A stretch of DNA of 50,083 bases from Novosphingobium naphthalenivorans NBRC 102051 (GCF_001590985.1 NZ_BCTX01000037.1:1-50083), one strand, 5' to 3'; counted from the first letter of the stretch, positions 34,169 through 43,484 are shown. Numbers and translations: made by a program. Notes: generated from the letters alone by a model not told the origin.

Positions 34169-35907
34169 CGCCCGGAACCCGGGCAGCCCTGGCTGCCGCG
34201 CTGGCTTGCTCGCTCGCCGCCACCCCGGCGCTGGCCAGGAAGAAAAAGGCCCCCGAAGCCGAGCCGCCCGTCGCCGGCACGCTGATCGACAATGTCGATG
34301 GGCTGACGCCCGACGGCAAAGGCGGTATCGAGCACTTCACCGGCTTTCTGATCACGCCCGACGGGCACATTGGCCAAGTCTATCACAGCGGCGACAAGCG
34401 CCCGCAGCGGGTGGACTACAAGCTCGACGGGCAGGGCCGCGTGGTCGTGCCGGGCATGATCGATGCGCATGGCCACGTCATGCCGACAGGCTTTGCGAAA
34501 ATGACGCTCGACCTGTCGGCCACCCGGTCGCTTGACGAGGCCCTCTCGCGCATCGCGGCCTGGACCGCGGCACATCCCGACGCCCCGTGGATTCTCGGGA
34601 CCGGCTGGAACCAGATGCTGTGGGGTCTCGGACGGATGCCCACCGCGGCGGAACTCGACGCCGTGACCGGCGGCAAGCCCGCCTGGCTCACCCGCGTCGA
34701 CGGCCATGCCGGCTGGGCCAACTCGGCAGCGCTGGAAGCGGCCGGGATTACGGCGGCAACGCCTGATCCGGCGGGCGGCGAAATCCTGCGCGTGACCGGC
34801 GGCCGGAAACCCGCAGGCGTATTCATCGACGCCGCCACCGCGCTTGTCGGTGACAAAGTACCCAAACCCCGCCCGGAGGACCGCGATACCGCCCTGGGCG
34901 AAGCGCAACTGGCGTTTCTGGCGCAAGGCGTGACCGCCATCGCCGACATGGGCACTTCGATCGAGGACTGGCAGGCCTTCCGCCGCGCGGCCGACCTTGG
35001 CCACTTGCGCATCCGCATCGTCGCCTACGCTGCAGGTATCGATAACATGCGCCTGATCGGCGGCCCCGGCCCGACGCCATGGCTCTATCAGGACCGGCTC
35101 AAGATGAACGGCCTCAAGCTGTTCCTCGACGGAGCGCTGGGTTCGCGCGGCGCCTGGCTCAAGCAGCCCTATGCCGACGATGCCAAGACCACCGGCCTCC
35201 CGCAGATGAACCGGACGCAGCTCGGCAACCTCATGAGCCGGGCCGCGATCGACAATTTTCAGGTCGCCGTCCACGCCATCGGCGACAAGGCCAACGCGAC
35301 CGTGCTCGATGCGATCGACGAGCTGTCCGAGACCTACAAGGGCGACCGGCGCTGGCGCATCGAACATGCCCAGATCGTCGATCCGGCCGACATCGCGCGT
35401 TTCGGCGAGCATGGCGTGATCGCCTCGATGCAGCCGCAGCACGAAGCCTCCGACCGGCTGATGGCCGAAGCCCGGCTGGGGCCGGACCGGCTTGCCGGTG
35501 CCTATGCGTGGAAGTCGCTGGCCGCGGCCGGGGCGACGCTGGCGTTCGGCTCGGACACCCCGGTGGAACCCGCCCTGCCCTTCGAAGGCATTGCCGTCGC
35601 CATCACCCGGCAGGGTGATGACGGCCAGCCCTTCCTCGGCTGGCAGCCGCAGGAAATCCTCAGCCGCGAAGCCGCGATCAATGCCTATACCACCGGCGCG
35701 GCCTATGCGATGTTCGCGGAAGACAAGCTGGGCCGCATCGCCAAGGGCTATGACGCGGACTTCCTGTTCGTGGATGCCGACCCGATGCTGGCAACGCCCG
35801 AACAGATCCGCAAGACCAAGGTTCTGGAAACCTGGATCGGCGGCCAGCGCGCCTGGGCGGCGCAGGACGAAAACGCGAAAGAAGAAAAGCCGAGCGAAGC
35901 GCCATAA
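34165..35907 (+). CDS. Exported amidohydrolase, YtcJ/Amidohydro_3 type
   Basis: The 580-aa protein starts with GTG and has a signal peptide ending near residue 24 (ATPALA). The metal site is H102 and H104 in IDAHGHV, with later ligands in VAVHAIGDKAN, RIEHAQIV and FGSDTPVEP. Amidohydro_3 enzymes hydrolyse amide or similar bonds; relatives include N-substituted formamide deformylase, and substrates are mostly unknown. The start is set by the GTGA overlap with the upstream gene and AAGAAGGG before it. The gene is followed by a long inverted repeat that probably ends transcription from both sides. Confidence 0.92.
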   Translation: MTPGTRAALAAALACSLAATPALARKKKAPEAEPPVAGTLIDNVDGLTPDGKGGIEHFTGFLITPDGHIGQVYHSGDKRPQRVDYKLDGQGRVVVPGMIDAHGHVMPTGFAKMTLDLSATRSLDEALSRIAAWTAAHPDAPWILGTGWNQMLWGLGRMPTAAELDAVTGGKPAWLTRVDGHAGWANSAALEAAGITAATPDPAGGEILRVTGGRKPAGVFIDAATALVGDKVPKPRPEDRDTALGEAQLAFLAQGVTAIADMGTSIEDWQAFRRAADLGHLRIRIVAYAAGIDNMRLIGGPGPTPWLYQDRLKMNGLKLFLDGALGSRGAWLKQPYADDAKTTGLPQMNRTQLGNLMSRAAIDNFQVAVHAIGDKANATVLDAIDELSETYKGDRRWRIEHAQIVDPADIARFGEHGVIASMQPQHEASDRLMAEARLGPDRLAGAYAWKSLAAAGATLAFGSDTPVEPALPFEGIAVAITRQGDDGQPFLGWQPQEILSREAAINAYTTGAAYAMFAEDKLGRIAKGYDADFLFVDADPMLATPEQIRKTKVLETWIGGQRAWAAQDENAKEEKPSEAP

Positions 35908-35951
35908 GGCGCTTTCGCCTTATACCCTGACTCGTTGATCAGAACTCATGT

Positions 35952-36063
35952 CCCGTTCTTTCGTCATTGCGAGCCCGAAGAGTGAAGCAATCCAGGGGCG
36001 GTTTGCACCGGCTCTCTGGATTGCCGCGTCGGCTTCGCCTCCTCGCAATGACGAAGGAACGGG
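35952..36063. repeat. 112-bp palindromic intergenic repeat
   Basis: The outer arms 35952-35973 and 36042-36063 pair over 22 bp with one mismatch (core GTCATTGCGAG / CTCGCAATGAC). An inner pair, AATCCAG near 35988-35994 and CTGGATT near 36016-36022, continues the stem. This resembles dispersed palindromic elements common between genes in sphingomonads. It separates the convergent amidohydrolase and tatC genes and may act as a two-way terminator. Confidence 0.85.
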
Positions 36064-36084
36064 GCAGAAACAGCGAGCTTTGGA

Positions 36085-36891
36085 TTACTCCGCGATCACC
36101 TTGGCGGCGGCTTTTTCCTCGGCCGCCTTCGCCTGGGCGTCACGCTTTTCGGTGAACCACATGACGATCAGCGTGCCTTCGAACAGCGCGATCAGCGGAA
36201 CGGCCAGCAGCAGCTGCGAAATCACGTCCGGCGGCGTCGCGATAGCCGCGATGATGAAGATCGCGACAATGGCATAGCGCCGTCCGCCCGCCACTTGCGC
36301 GCGCGTGACGATGCCCGCCCGATTGAGCAGCATCAGCAGCACCGGCAGCAGGAAGCTGATCCCGAAGGCGAGAATGAACTGCATCACCAGCGCCAGATAG
36401 TCTCCGGTGCCGGGCAGCGCCTCCAGCTTGAGGCCGCCCTTGTCGCCCTGGAAGCCCAGGAAGAAGTGGAAGGCCGTGGGCATGACCACGTAATAGGCCA
36501 GCGCCGCGCCCATCGTGAACAGGATCGGGGTCGCGATCAGGAACGGCAGGAATGCCTTCTTTTCCTTGGCGTAGAGCCCCGGCGCCACGAAAGCCCAGAT
36601 CTGGTTGGCAATCACCGGGAAGCTGACGAAGAAGGCCGCGAACAGCGCCACTTTCACTTCGACGAAGAACGCCTCGTAGAGCTTGGTGTAAATCAGCTTG
36701 CCCTGCCCGGCGGGAAACGCCTCGGTCAGCGGGCGGACCAGAAAGGCGAAGATGTCGCTGGAAAAATAAAAGCACACGCCGAAAGCCACGGCAAACGCCA
36801 GAAAGGCCCGCAGGAGCCGCGTGCGCAGCTCGATCAGGTGCTCGATCAGCGGCGCCTGGGTTTCGTCGATATCGGGAATTTGGAAAGCCAT
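36085..36891 (-). CDS. tatC: Sec-independent protein translocase subunit TatC
   Basis: The protein has 268 aa and six hydrophobic segments. The N-terminal cytoplasmic motif QAPLIEHLIELRTRLLRAF is the TatC signature that binds twin-arginine signal peptides; FVAPGLYAKEKK is the conserved first-loop motif. TatC works with TatA and TatB to move folded proteins across the inner membrane. It is the last gene of tatABC, 10 nt after tatB. Confidence 0.97.
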   Translation of the reverse strand: MAFQIPDIDETQAPLIEHLIELRTRLLRAFLAFAVAFGVCFYFSSDIFAFLVRPLTEAFPAGQGKLIYTKLYEAFFVEVKVALFAAFFVSFPVIANQIWAFVAPGLYAKEKKAFLPFLIATPILFTMGAALAYYVVMPTAFHFFLGFQGDKGGLKLEALPGTGDYLALVMQFILAFGISFLLPVLLMLLNRAGIVTRAQVAGGRRYAIVAIFIIAAIATPPDVISQLLLAVPLIALFEGTLIVMWFTEKRDAQAKAAEEKAAAKVIAE

Positions 36892-36901
36892 GCGGGACCG
36901 A

Positions 36902-37297
36902 TCAGGGCGGAGGCGGCGGCAGGTTCAGCTCCGCCTGCCGTGTATCATCGGGAGAACCGGTGTCGGTCGCGGAAGTGTTGGCATCCGGCGAAGAGATGTC
37001 AGCCGCTTCGGCGGCCGGCGCCGGGGCGAGCGGCGCCTGCATCTCCTCAGCGGTGGGGAGCTGCGGGGCGGCCTTCATGATCGCCTCGTTCTGCTCGCGC
37101 CACTTCTTCTCCATTTCCTCCAGCTCGGCCTCGCGCACCATGGCGTCGATACCCGCACGGAAATGGCCGGAGATCTTGCGCATCTTGCCGATCCAGCGGC
37201 CAGCCGTGCGCATCGCCAGCGGCATGTCCTTGGGGCCGATGACGACGACCGCCACAATGACGACCATCAGGAGTTCGGATGCGCCGATGTCAAACAT
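36902..37297 (-). CDS. tatB: Sec-independent protein translocase subunit TatB
   Basis: The 131-aa protein has the N-terminal membrane helix (residues 1-21) MFDIGASELLMVVIVAVVVI followed by GPKDMPLAMRTAGRWIGKMR, the typical hinge and amphipathic helix. A charged helix and a Pro/Ala-rich, disordered tail ending in six prolines follow. TatB passes the bound precursor from TatC to TatA pores. Confidence 0.95.
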   Translation of the reverse strand: MFDIGASELLMVVIVAVVVIGPKDMPLAMRTAGRWIGKMRKISGHFRAGIDAMVREAELEEMEKKWREQNEAIMKAAPQLPTAEEMQAPLAPAPAAEAADISSPDANTSATDTGSPDDTRQAELNLPPPPP

Positions 37298-37333
37298 CGC
37301 CGGTGTGCGACCTTATCCGCTTACGAGTCAGGT

Positions 37334-37576
37334 TCAGGCCTGCTCGTTCTTGGTTTCGGTCGCGCTCGGGCTGGCATCGCCCTGCTGCGAGGTGATCTGC
37401 GCTGCCGGCTTGGAGGCCTTCTCGGAGGTCTTCTTTTCCTCCTCGTTCATGCCGTCCTTGAAGCTCTTGATGCCCTTGCCGAAGTCACCCATGATTTCCG
37501 AAACGCGGCCGCGTCCGAACAGCACGAGCACGATCACCAGAACGATCAGCCAGTGCCAGATCGAGAAGCTACCCAT
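37334..37576 (-). CDS. tatA: Sec-independent protein translocase subunit TatA
   Basis: The 80-aa protein has the short membrane helix [20 protein letters not shown], the hinge, and the amphipathic segment [15 protein letters not shown], followed by a charged tail. It forms the protein-conducting oligomer. The ATG at 37576 (MGSFSIWHW) has GGAGTAGGG upstream; an in-frame ATG 33 nt earlier lacks that. It lies 70 nt after scpB and 36 nt before tatB. Confidence 0.96.
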   Translation of the reverse strand: MGSFSIWHWLIVLVIVLVLFGRGRVSEIMGDFGKGIKSFKDGMNEEEKKTSEKASKPAAQITSQQGDASPSATETKNEQA

Positions 37577-37646
37577 ATTCCCTACTCCAAATTGGTTGCG
37601 CCGGCCCAAACCGATTCAGCTCGATTCAGCGCGCTACCCGGCTCAT

Positions 37647-38378
37647 CTAGGAGCTTTCCCCCGAACTTGCCAGTCCGTCATCGTAAAGACCCGGACCTGT
37701 CGCGGCACTGTCATCGTTGTGCTCGTCCTGCGGATTTCCTAGGCTCAACGCGGCCTCGATCATCTCGTCATCCACCGGATCGAGCAGACCGGCCGCACGC
37801 AATTCATCGATGCCCGGCAATTCCTTCAACGACTTGAGACCAAAGTGGGCGAGAAAATCAGGCGTCGTCGCGTAGATGACAGGACGGCCCGGCACCTCGC
37901 GCCGTCCGGCAACCCGCACCCAGCCCGCCTCCATCAGCACATCGAGCGTGCCCTTGGCCGTCTGCACCCCGCGAATCGCCTCGATCTCGGCGCGGCTGAC
38001 CGGCTCGTGATAAGCGACGATGGCCAGCACTTCGGTGGCCGCGCGCGACAGGCGGCGCGGCTCTTCCTTTTCCCGGCGCAGCAAGTGCGCAAGATCGAGC
38101 GCGGTCTCGAAATGCCAGCGCTTGCCCCGCTCGACGAGGCGGATACCCCGCTGTTGGTAATGGCGCTGCAATTCGGCCAGCGCCGGGCGCACGTCCGCCT
38201 GCCCCAGATGCACGGCGATCTGCTCGACCGTCATCGGCTGTTCGGCCGCGAACAGGGTCGCCTCGACGGCACGAACGAGATCATCGGGGGCTTCGACAAG
38301 CTCAGCCTGAGCGCATTGTTGGCCGGCGCCTTCCGCCGCTCGTCCTGAGCCTGTCGAAGGACGGTAGTCCGCAGTCAT
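37647..38378 (-). CDS. scpB: Segregation and condensation protein B, with a repeat-derived N-terminus
   Basis: The 243-aa protein has the two winged-helix domains of ScpB: VEATLFAAEQPMTVEQIAVHLG near residue 40-60 and RAATEVLAIVAYHEPVSRAEIEAIRGV near 110-136. ScpB with ScpA and SMC condenses the chromosome. The ATG at 38378 overlaps the scpA stop (ATGA), which fixes the start. Residues 5-31 (RPSTGSGRAAEGA... and AQAELVEAPDD) are the translation of a palindromic repeat (38291-38359) and are not part of ordinary ScpB; no other in-frame start codon lies after them. The C-terminal 40 residues are acidic and Ser/Gly-rich. Confidence 0.93.
   Translation of the reverse strand: MTADYRPSTGSGRAAEGAGQQCAQAELVEAPDDLVRAVEATLFAAEQPMTVEQIAVHLGQADVRPALAELQRHYQQRGIRLVERGKRWHFETALDLAHLLRREKEEPRRLSRAATEVLAIVAYHEPVSRAEIEAIRGVQTAKGTLDVLMEAGWVRVAGRREVPGRPVIYATTPDFLAHFGLKSLKELPGIDELRAAGLLDPVDDEMIEAALSLGNPQDEHNDDSAATGPGLYDDGLASSGESS
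38291..38359. repeat. REP-like palindromic repeat inside scpB
   Basis: The arms share CTTCGACA-(A/G)-GCTCAG in opposite directions: 38291-38305 and 38345-38359. This GTCGAAG/CTGAGC palindrome is a frequent extragenic repeat type in sphingomonads, but here it lies in frame within a coding region and is translated. Confidence 0.85.
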
Positions 38379-39190
38379 CGCTTCACCGCCTTCAGGCGCA
38401 GCGGCCCAAACGTCTCCTCCTGCGCCAGCTCCGCCTTGCCGGTGCGCGCCAGCTCCAGCGCAGCCACGAAGCTGGACGCGAGCGCCGACTTGCGCAGTTG
38501 CGGGTTGGCCCAGCTATCGTGCGCGGGCGGCAGGAAATCGCGCAGGTCCATCCAGTCCAGCGCGACGCCCAGCATCGAGGAAACCCGCTGGATCGCACTG
38601 TCGAGCGTCATCACCATGCGTTCGCGGACCATGTGGACCACCGGCTCGCTGCGGATCTTCACATCCCCGTAAGCCCGGACCAGATCGAACCATTCGCATT
38701 GCCACAAGTGCTTGCGGTCGACCCGCAATCCCTCCGGCGCCCCGCGCACGAAGACGTCCCGCCCCAGCCGGTCGCGCCCCATCAGCCGCGCGGCCGCTTC
38801 GCGCATCGCGCCCAGACGCTGCAGGCGCAATTGCAGGCGCAGCGCCAGTTCCTCAGGACTCGGGTCCTCCTGCTCGTCCTTGGGCAGCAGCAGCGCGGAC
38901 TTGAGGTAGGCCAGCCACGCCGCCATCACCAGATAGTCCGCCGCCAGTTCCAGCCGCAGCGCCTCGGCCTGGTCGATGTAAGTCAGGTACTGGTCGACCA
39001 GTTCGAGGATCGAAATCCTGCGCAAGTCCACCTTCTGCCGCCGCGCCAGATCGAGCAGCAGATCGAGCGGGCCTTCCCAGCCGTCGATCTCCAGATAGAG
39101 CGCTTCCTTGCGGGCCTCGGCCGCCGCGGCGCCGTCCCATTCGGCCCCGGCGGCATCCAGTGGTTCGGGGATGTCGCCGGGCAAGTCCAT
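38375..39190 (-). CDS. scpA: Segregation and condensation protein A (kleisin)
   Basis: The 271-aa protein shows the ScpA N-terminal signature FEGPLDLLLxL as EIDGWEGPLDLLLDLARRQKVDLRRI (from residue 34), then AADYLVMAAWLAYLKSALLLP, and a C-terminal winged helix. It links SMC heads and binds ScpB. It starts 3 nt after the nagZ stop and overlaps scpB. Confidence 0.95.
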   Translation of the reverse strand: MDLPGDIPEPLDAAGAEWDGAAAAEARKEALYLEIDGWEGPLDLLLDLARRQKVDLRRISILELVDQYLTYIDQAEALRLELAADYLVMAAWLAYLKSALLLPKDEQEDPSPEELALRLQLRLQRLGAMREAAARLMGRDRLGRDVFVRGAPEGLRVDRKHLWQCEWFDLVRAYGDVKIRSEPVVHMVRERMVMTLDSAIQRVSSMLGVALDWMDLRDFLPPAHDSWANPQLRKSALASSFVAALELARTGKAELAQEETFGPLRLKAVKR

Positions 39191-39193
39191 CGC

Positions 39194-40207
39194 TCAGGCC
39201 ACCGCTTGCGCGAGCAGGGCATCGCGCCGGGCGGCCAGTGCGGCCTGATCGCCCGAGCCGCTACCCTCTCCCGCCGCCGTGAGCGCACGCTGGAGGCGCT
39301 GCGCAGTCTCATCCCGCATCACCGGCGCGGCTTTGGCGATACCGACCATGTCGTCCATCTTCGCCCAGCAGTTGAGCGCAAGATCGCAGCCCGCCGTCAG
39401 CGCCTGCGCCGCCAGCTCGGGCACCGAACCCGAAAGCGCCTGCATATCGAGATCGTCGGTCAGCAGCAGGCCGGAAAAGCCGATGCGCCCCCGGATCACT
39501 TCGCCGACCACGAAGGGCGACAGGGTTCCCGGCAGCTCGGCATCCCAGGCGGTGTAACGGACGTGCGCCGTCATCCCCACCGGCGCATCGGCCAGCGCAC
39601 GGAAAGGCTGGAGATCGAGTTCCAGTTCCTCTTCGCTGGCCGTGACGGTCGGCAGTTCCTTGTGACTGTCGGCCATGGCGCGGCCGTGGCCGGGCATGTG
39701 CTTGATGCAACCGGCAACACCAGCCCGCGCCAGCCCCGCCAGCGCGGCGCGGCCCAGCGCGGCCACGCGCATCGGCTCATAGCCGAATGCGCGATCACCG
39801 ATCACATCGTGCGCGCCGGGCTGGCGCAAGTCGAGCGAGGGATAGCAGTCGGCGGTGATGCCCACTTCGGCCAGGTCCAGCCCCAGCGCCTCGGCATTGG
39901 CGCGCGCCGCCTCGATCGCAGAGGCCGGGGCCACTTCATAGAGCCGGTCGAATGCCTCGCCCGCGGGGTAAGCCGGCCAGACCGGCGGCTTCATCCGGGC
40001 CACGCGCCCGCCTTCCTGATCGATGCAGATATAGAGATGCTCGCGCCCGTGGATCGCCTTGAGTTCGTCCGTCAGGGCGCGAAGCTGCTCGCGGCTTTCG
40101 ACGTTGCGGCCGAACACGATATATCCGGCCGGATCGGCGTCGCGGAAGAAGGCGCGCTCATCGTCTGTCAGCGTGAGGCCGGAGAGGCCGAAAATCGCGG
40201 GTATCAT
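39194..40207 (-). CDS. nagZ: Beta-N-acetylhexosaminidase (peptidoglycan recycling)
   Basis: The 337-aa protein is a single-domain GH3 enzyme. It has the NagZ motif KHMPGHGRAMADSHKELP (the His/Asp general acid-base loop) and the nucleophile region GFSGLLLTDDLDMQAL. NagZ removes GlcNAc from anhydromuropeptides in the cytoplasm. There is no signal peptide. It is placed between the SPOR gene and scpA. Confidence 0.95.
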   Translation of the reverse strand: MIPAIFGLSGLTLTDDERAFFRDADPAGYIVFGRNVESREQLRALTDELKAIHGREHLYICIDQEGGRVARMKPPVWPAYPAGEAFDRLYEVAPASAIEAARANAEALGLDLAEVGITADCYPSLDLRQPGAHDVIGDRAFGYEPMRVAALGRAALAGLARAGVAGCIKHMPGHGRAMADSHKELPTVTASEEELELDLQPFRALADAPVGMTAHVRYTAWDAELPGTLSPFVVGEVIRGRIGFSGLLLTDDLDMQALSGSVPELAAQALTAGCDLALNCWAKMDDMVGIAKAAPVMRDETAQRLQRALTAAGEGSGSGDQAALAARRDALLAQAVA

Positions 40208-40266
40208 CGCGATTTGGTCGCAGAAACCCGCGGGAGTCGCAAGAAACCCCAGGGCATGGGATGTGC

Positions 40267-40305
40267 AAAACCCGGCGGGACTGCAGATGCAGCCCGCCCG
40301 GGCGG
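40267..40305 (-). terminator. Hairpin with T run after the SPOR gene
   Basis: On the minus strand CCCGGGCGGG-CTGCA pairs with TGCAG-TCCCGCCGGG (small bulges), followed by TTTTG, right after the SPOR stop codon. nagZ then begins 60 nt further on, so nagZ-scpAB-tatABC may have its own promoter or partial read-through. Confidence 0.65.
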
Positions 40306-40307
40306 GA

Positions 40308-41303
40308 TCAGTTCTTGACCTGGCAGCTCAGCCCGGCGTCTTTCATGCCGTTGCACAGGGCCTTGGCCGCCGCGAGATTGCCCGGCACCGCCTGCAGGCG
40401 ATAGACCGTGCCGATGTCGGCCTGCCCCTGCAGCACGCGGTGGGACACCTCGCCCAGCGCCGGATACTGCGACTTGAGCGCGTTCCAGCCGGCCTCGGCC
40501 GATTCCCGGGTCGAATAGGCACCGACCTGCACGCCCACCCCGCCCGCAGGCGCGGCGGCGGCCGAAGGCTTGGCTTCGGGCTTGCCCACGGATTCGAAGC
40601 CCGGCTTGGCAACGTCGCCCTTGTCTCCAGCGGCGTCCCCGGCCTTGTCCTCGATCTGGGGCGGACGGGACTGCCCTTCGGCGACGGCGAAACTGGTATC
40701 GCCGGTTCCGGCCACCACTTCCCCGCCGGGATTTTCCGGCTTGGTCTTGTAAGGCTCTTTCGGGGCGGCAATCACGCCGCCATCTGCCACGAGCGGCTGA
40801 TCGCGCTTATCCCGCATGACCCAGTACAGGCCGCCGACGATCACGCCGATCGCCACCAGGCCAAGCACGACGAGCATCAGCCCCTGGCCGATCCCCGATC
40901 CGCCCTGATCCTCGAATTCCTCGTCGTCGCCTTCCAGCCAGGGCAGGCGCACGCCGTCATCGCCGAGTTCAAGCTGTGGCGGCTGTTCGAAATCCGTGCC
41001 GGATTCGGCAGACGAATCGAATGAAGACGGTTCCGCCGCAACAGGCTCCGGCTCGAACGGCGGCGGTGCGAATTGCGGCGCGTCGAACGGCGTCACCTCG
41101 GGCTGGGCCGCCTCGAACGGAGGCGGCGAGAACGGAGGCGCATCGGACTGGGGTGCATCAAACTGGGGTGCATCGAACTGGGGCGGGTTGAATGGCGGCG
41201 GATCAAACTGTGGCGCGCCGAACGGCTGTTCGCCCGAGCCATTCTGCCCGCCGAAATTGGGATCACCGTTGAGGTCCTCCCGACCCGTGTCCGAGATCGC
41301 CAT
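40308..41303 (-). CDS. SPOR-domain cell-division/envelope protein with Pro-Phe-rich N-terminus
   Basis: The protein has 331 aa. Residues 26-88 are low-complexity repeats built on PQFDAPQFD and PPPFxPPxF units. One membrane helix (LMLVVLGLVAIGVIVGGLYW, about 140-160) places the repeats in the cytoplasm and the rest in the periplasm. The C-terminal 80 residues are a SPOR domain (VQVGAYSTRESAEAGWNALKS...), which binds denuded septal peptidoglycan. It starts 2 nt after argS, using a GGAGGAA site inside the argS end, so the two genes are cotranscribed. Confidence 0.92.
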   Translation of the reverse strand: MAISDTGREDLNGDPNFGGQNGSGEQPFGAPQFDPPPFNPPQFDAPQFDAPQSDAPPFSPPPFEAAQPEVTPFDAPQFAPPPFEPEPVAAEPSSFDSSAESGTDFEQPPQLELGDDGVRLPWLEGDDEEFEDQGGSGIGQGLMLVVLGLVAIGVIVGGLYWVMRDKRDQPLVADGGVIAAPKEPYKTKPENPGGEVVAGTGDTSFAVAEGQSRPPQIEDKAGDAAGDKGDVAKPGFESVGKPEAKPSAAAAPAGGVGVQVGAYSTRESAEAGWNALKSQYPALGEVSHRVLQGQADIGTVYRLQAVPGNLAAAKALCNGMKDAGLSCQVKN

Positions 41304-41305
41304 AA

Positions 41306-43051
41306 TTACATTTCCTCCACAGCCTCGACCCCGAGCAGTGCCAGCCCGTTGCGGACAAGCTGCCCGATTTGCACGGCCAGGAAAAGCCGCGCGCCCGTCT
41401 GGTTAGCGTCAGCATGGTTAATAAACCGCTTCTCAACGCGGTCGTTGCCCAGATTCCAGTAGCCGTGGAAGGCCGCCGCAAGGTCATGGAGGAAGAAGGC
41501 GATGCGGTGCGGCTCGCGCGCGGCGGCGGCGGCCTCGACGATGCGCGGGAACTGCGCACCCAGCTTCACCAGCTCCAGCTCCTCTTCGCCGAGTAGTTCC
41601 AGATGGTCCGCCGAGGGCGCGAAGCCTTCCGCCGCCGCCTTGCGCAGCGTCGAGCAGACGCGGGCATGGGCGTACTGGACATAGAACACCGGATTGTCCT
41701 TCGAGGCTTCGACCACCTTGTCGAAATCGAAGTCCATCTGCGCATCGGGCTTGCGGGTGAGCATGGTGAAACGCACCACGTCCTTGCCGACCATCTCGAC
41801 GACATCGGCCAGCGTCACGAACGTGCCCGCGCGCTTGCTCATCTTGAACGGCTGGCCGCCCTTGAGGAGCTGGACCATCTGCACCAGCTTCACTTCGAAC
41901 GGCGTCGGCTCGCCATTCGCGCCGGTCATCGCGGCAACGGCGGCCTTGATGCGCTTGACGGTGCCCGCATGGTCCGCGCCCCAGATATCGACCAGCGCGT
42001 CGGCTTCCTGCGCCTTCTGGTAGTGATAGGCGAGGTCGGCGCCGAAATAGGTCCAGGTGCCGTCGCTCTTCTTGATCGGGCGGTCCTGATCGTCGCCGAA
42101 CTGGGTGGACTTGAACAGCGGCAGTTCCACTGGCTCCCAGTCCTCGGGCATCTTGCCCTTGGGCGCTTCGAGCACGCCGTCATAGACCAGCCCCTTGGAG
42201 CGCAGCCAGGCCTCGGCCTCGTCCGGCTTGCCCGAAGCCTGCAGTTCGGCTTCGGACGAGAACACTTCATGCTCGATGCCGAGCCGTGCAAGGTCAGCCC
42301 GGATCATGTCCATCATCGCGGCGACCGCCTTTTCGCGGAACAGCACGAGCCATTCCGATTCGGGCGCCTTGGCATAGGTATCGCCGAATTCCTTGGCCAG
42401 CGCCTGCCCGACCGGGACCAGATAGTCGCCCGGATAGAGCCCTTCGGGAATGGCACCCACGTTCTGGCCGAGGGCTTCGCGGTAGCGAATGTGCACCGAA
42501 CGGGCGAGCACCTGCACCTGCGCGCCCGCGTCGTTGACGTAGTATTCCTTGACCACCTTGTGCCCGGCGAATTCGAGCAGCGTCGCCAGCGCATCGCCGA
42601 CGACCGCGCCGCGGCAGTGGCCCATGTGCATCGGGCCGGTGGGATTGGCCGAGACATATTCGACATTCACGGTCTTGCCGCCGCCCATCGTGGAGCGGCC
42701 ATAGTCTCCGCCCAGCGCGGCAATCGCGCGCAGTTCGGCCAGCCAGGCAGCGGGGGCAAGCCGCAGGTTGATGAAGCCCGGCCCGGCGATCTCGGCCGAC
42801 GTCACTTCATCCAGCTTCGACAGTTCGGCGACCAGCGCTTCAGCGAGATCGCGTGGTTTCATGCCCGCAGGCTTGGCCAGCACCATCGCCGCATTGGTCG
42901 CCAGATCGCCATGCGAGGGATCGCGCGGCGGCTCGACCGTGATCGCGCTTCGCTTCAGCCCGCCCGGCAGCGTGCCTGCTGCTTCCAGCGCATCGAGCGC
43001 GGCGGAAAGATGGCCTGCAAAGGCGGCGTAAAGGGTCTGGTTCTCGTTCAT
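41306..43051 (-). CDS. argS: Arginyl-tRNA synthetase
   Basis: The 581-aa class I synthetase has an N-terminal Add-1 domain, the HIGH-type motif HMGH at residues 142-145 in [19 protein letters not shown], the KMSKS-type KMSKR in [15 protein letters not shown], and a DALR anticodon-binding C-terminal domain. It charges tRNA-Arg. It begins 49 nt after the cytochrome c gene on the same strand and is followed by the SPOR gene. Confidence 0.97.
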   Translation of the reverse strand: MNENQTLYAAFAGHLSAALDALEAAGTLPGGLKRSAITVEPPRDPSHGDLATNAAMVLAKPAGMKPRDLAEALVAELSKLDEVTSAEIAGPGFINLRLAPAAWLAELRAIAALGGDYGRSTMGGGKTVNVEYVSANPTGPMHMGHCRGAVVGDALATLLEFAGHKVVKEYYVNDAGAQVQVLARSVHIRYREALGQNVGAIPEGLYPGDYLVPVGQALAKEFGDTYAKAPESEWLVLFREKAVAAMMDMIRADLARLGIEHEVFSSEAELQASGKPDEAEAWLRSKGLVYDGVLEAPKGKMPEDWEPVELPLFKSTQFGDDQDRPIKKSDGTWTYFGADLAYHYQKAQEADALVDIWGADHAGTVKRIKAAVAAMTGANGEPTPFEVKLVQMVQLLKGGQPFKMSKRAGTFVTLADVVEMVGKDVVRFTMLTRKPDAQMDFDFDKVVEASKDNPVFYVQYAHARVCSTLRKAAAEGFAPSADHLELLGEEELELVKLGAQFPRIVEAAAAAREPHRIAFFLHDLAAAFHGYWNLGNDRVEKRFINHADANQTGARLFLAVQIGQLVRNGLALLGVEAVEEM

Positions 43052-43100
43052 AGTGGCGCGCGGATAGCCGAAGTGCGCCGAAAGGGGAACAGGTCCAGAC

Positions 43101-43484
43101 TTACTTCAGCGTTTCCAGATAGGAGAGGACAGCATCCAGCCTGGTGGAATCATGCAAGCCCGGGAAAGGCATCTTGTTGCCCGGCACCACTTTCTGGGGA
43201 TTGGCCAGATAGAGCTTCAGCTCGTCGGGCGTCCAGATCAGACCCGAGTGCTTCATCGCCGCCGAGTAGGCATAACCCTGCTGCGAGCCTGCCTTTCTGC
43301 CGACCACGCCGAACAGATCCGGCCCCACAGCCGCCTGCGCCTTGCCTGCAGTGCGATGGCAAATCGAACATTGCGCCTGAAAGGCCTGCGCACCGGCGGA
43401 CATGCTCCCGGCGAAGGCCGGCCCCGCGCTGGCAAGGACAGCCGCAAAGGCAATCCGGGGAAAAACTTTCAGAACGCAAGCCAT
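43101..43484 (-). CDS. Monohaem cytochrome c, class I
   Basis: The 127-aa protein has a signal peptide cut near residue 25 (GPAFA-GS), haem site Cys39-Ser-Ile-Cys42-His43, [13 protein letters not shown] and the axial Met105 in PGNKMPFPG. This is the layout of small soluble class I cytochromes (cytochrome c2/c550 type), which carry electrons in the periplasm. The ATG at 43484 overlaps the end of the cytochrome-porin gene by 16 nt, so they are expressed together. It is the likely acceptor or donor for that protein. Confidence 0.92.
   Translation of the reverse strand: MACVLKVFPRIAFAAVLASAGPAFAGSMSAGAQAFQAQCSICHRTAGKAQAAVGPDLFGVVGRKAGSQQGYAYSAAMKHSGLIWTPDELKLYLANPQKVVPGNKMPFPGLHDSTRLDAVLSYLETLK

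Noticed and set aside
33898..35442. A 514-aa minus-strand frame
   Set aside because: Antisense to the dehydrogenase and amidohydrolase genes; no motifs.
41100..41215. Tandem short repeats that look array-like
   Set aside because: They encode the Pro-Phe repeats of the SPOR protein in frame and have no unique spacers, so not a CRISPR array.
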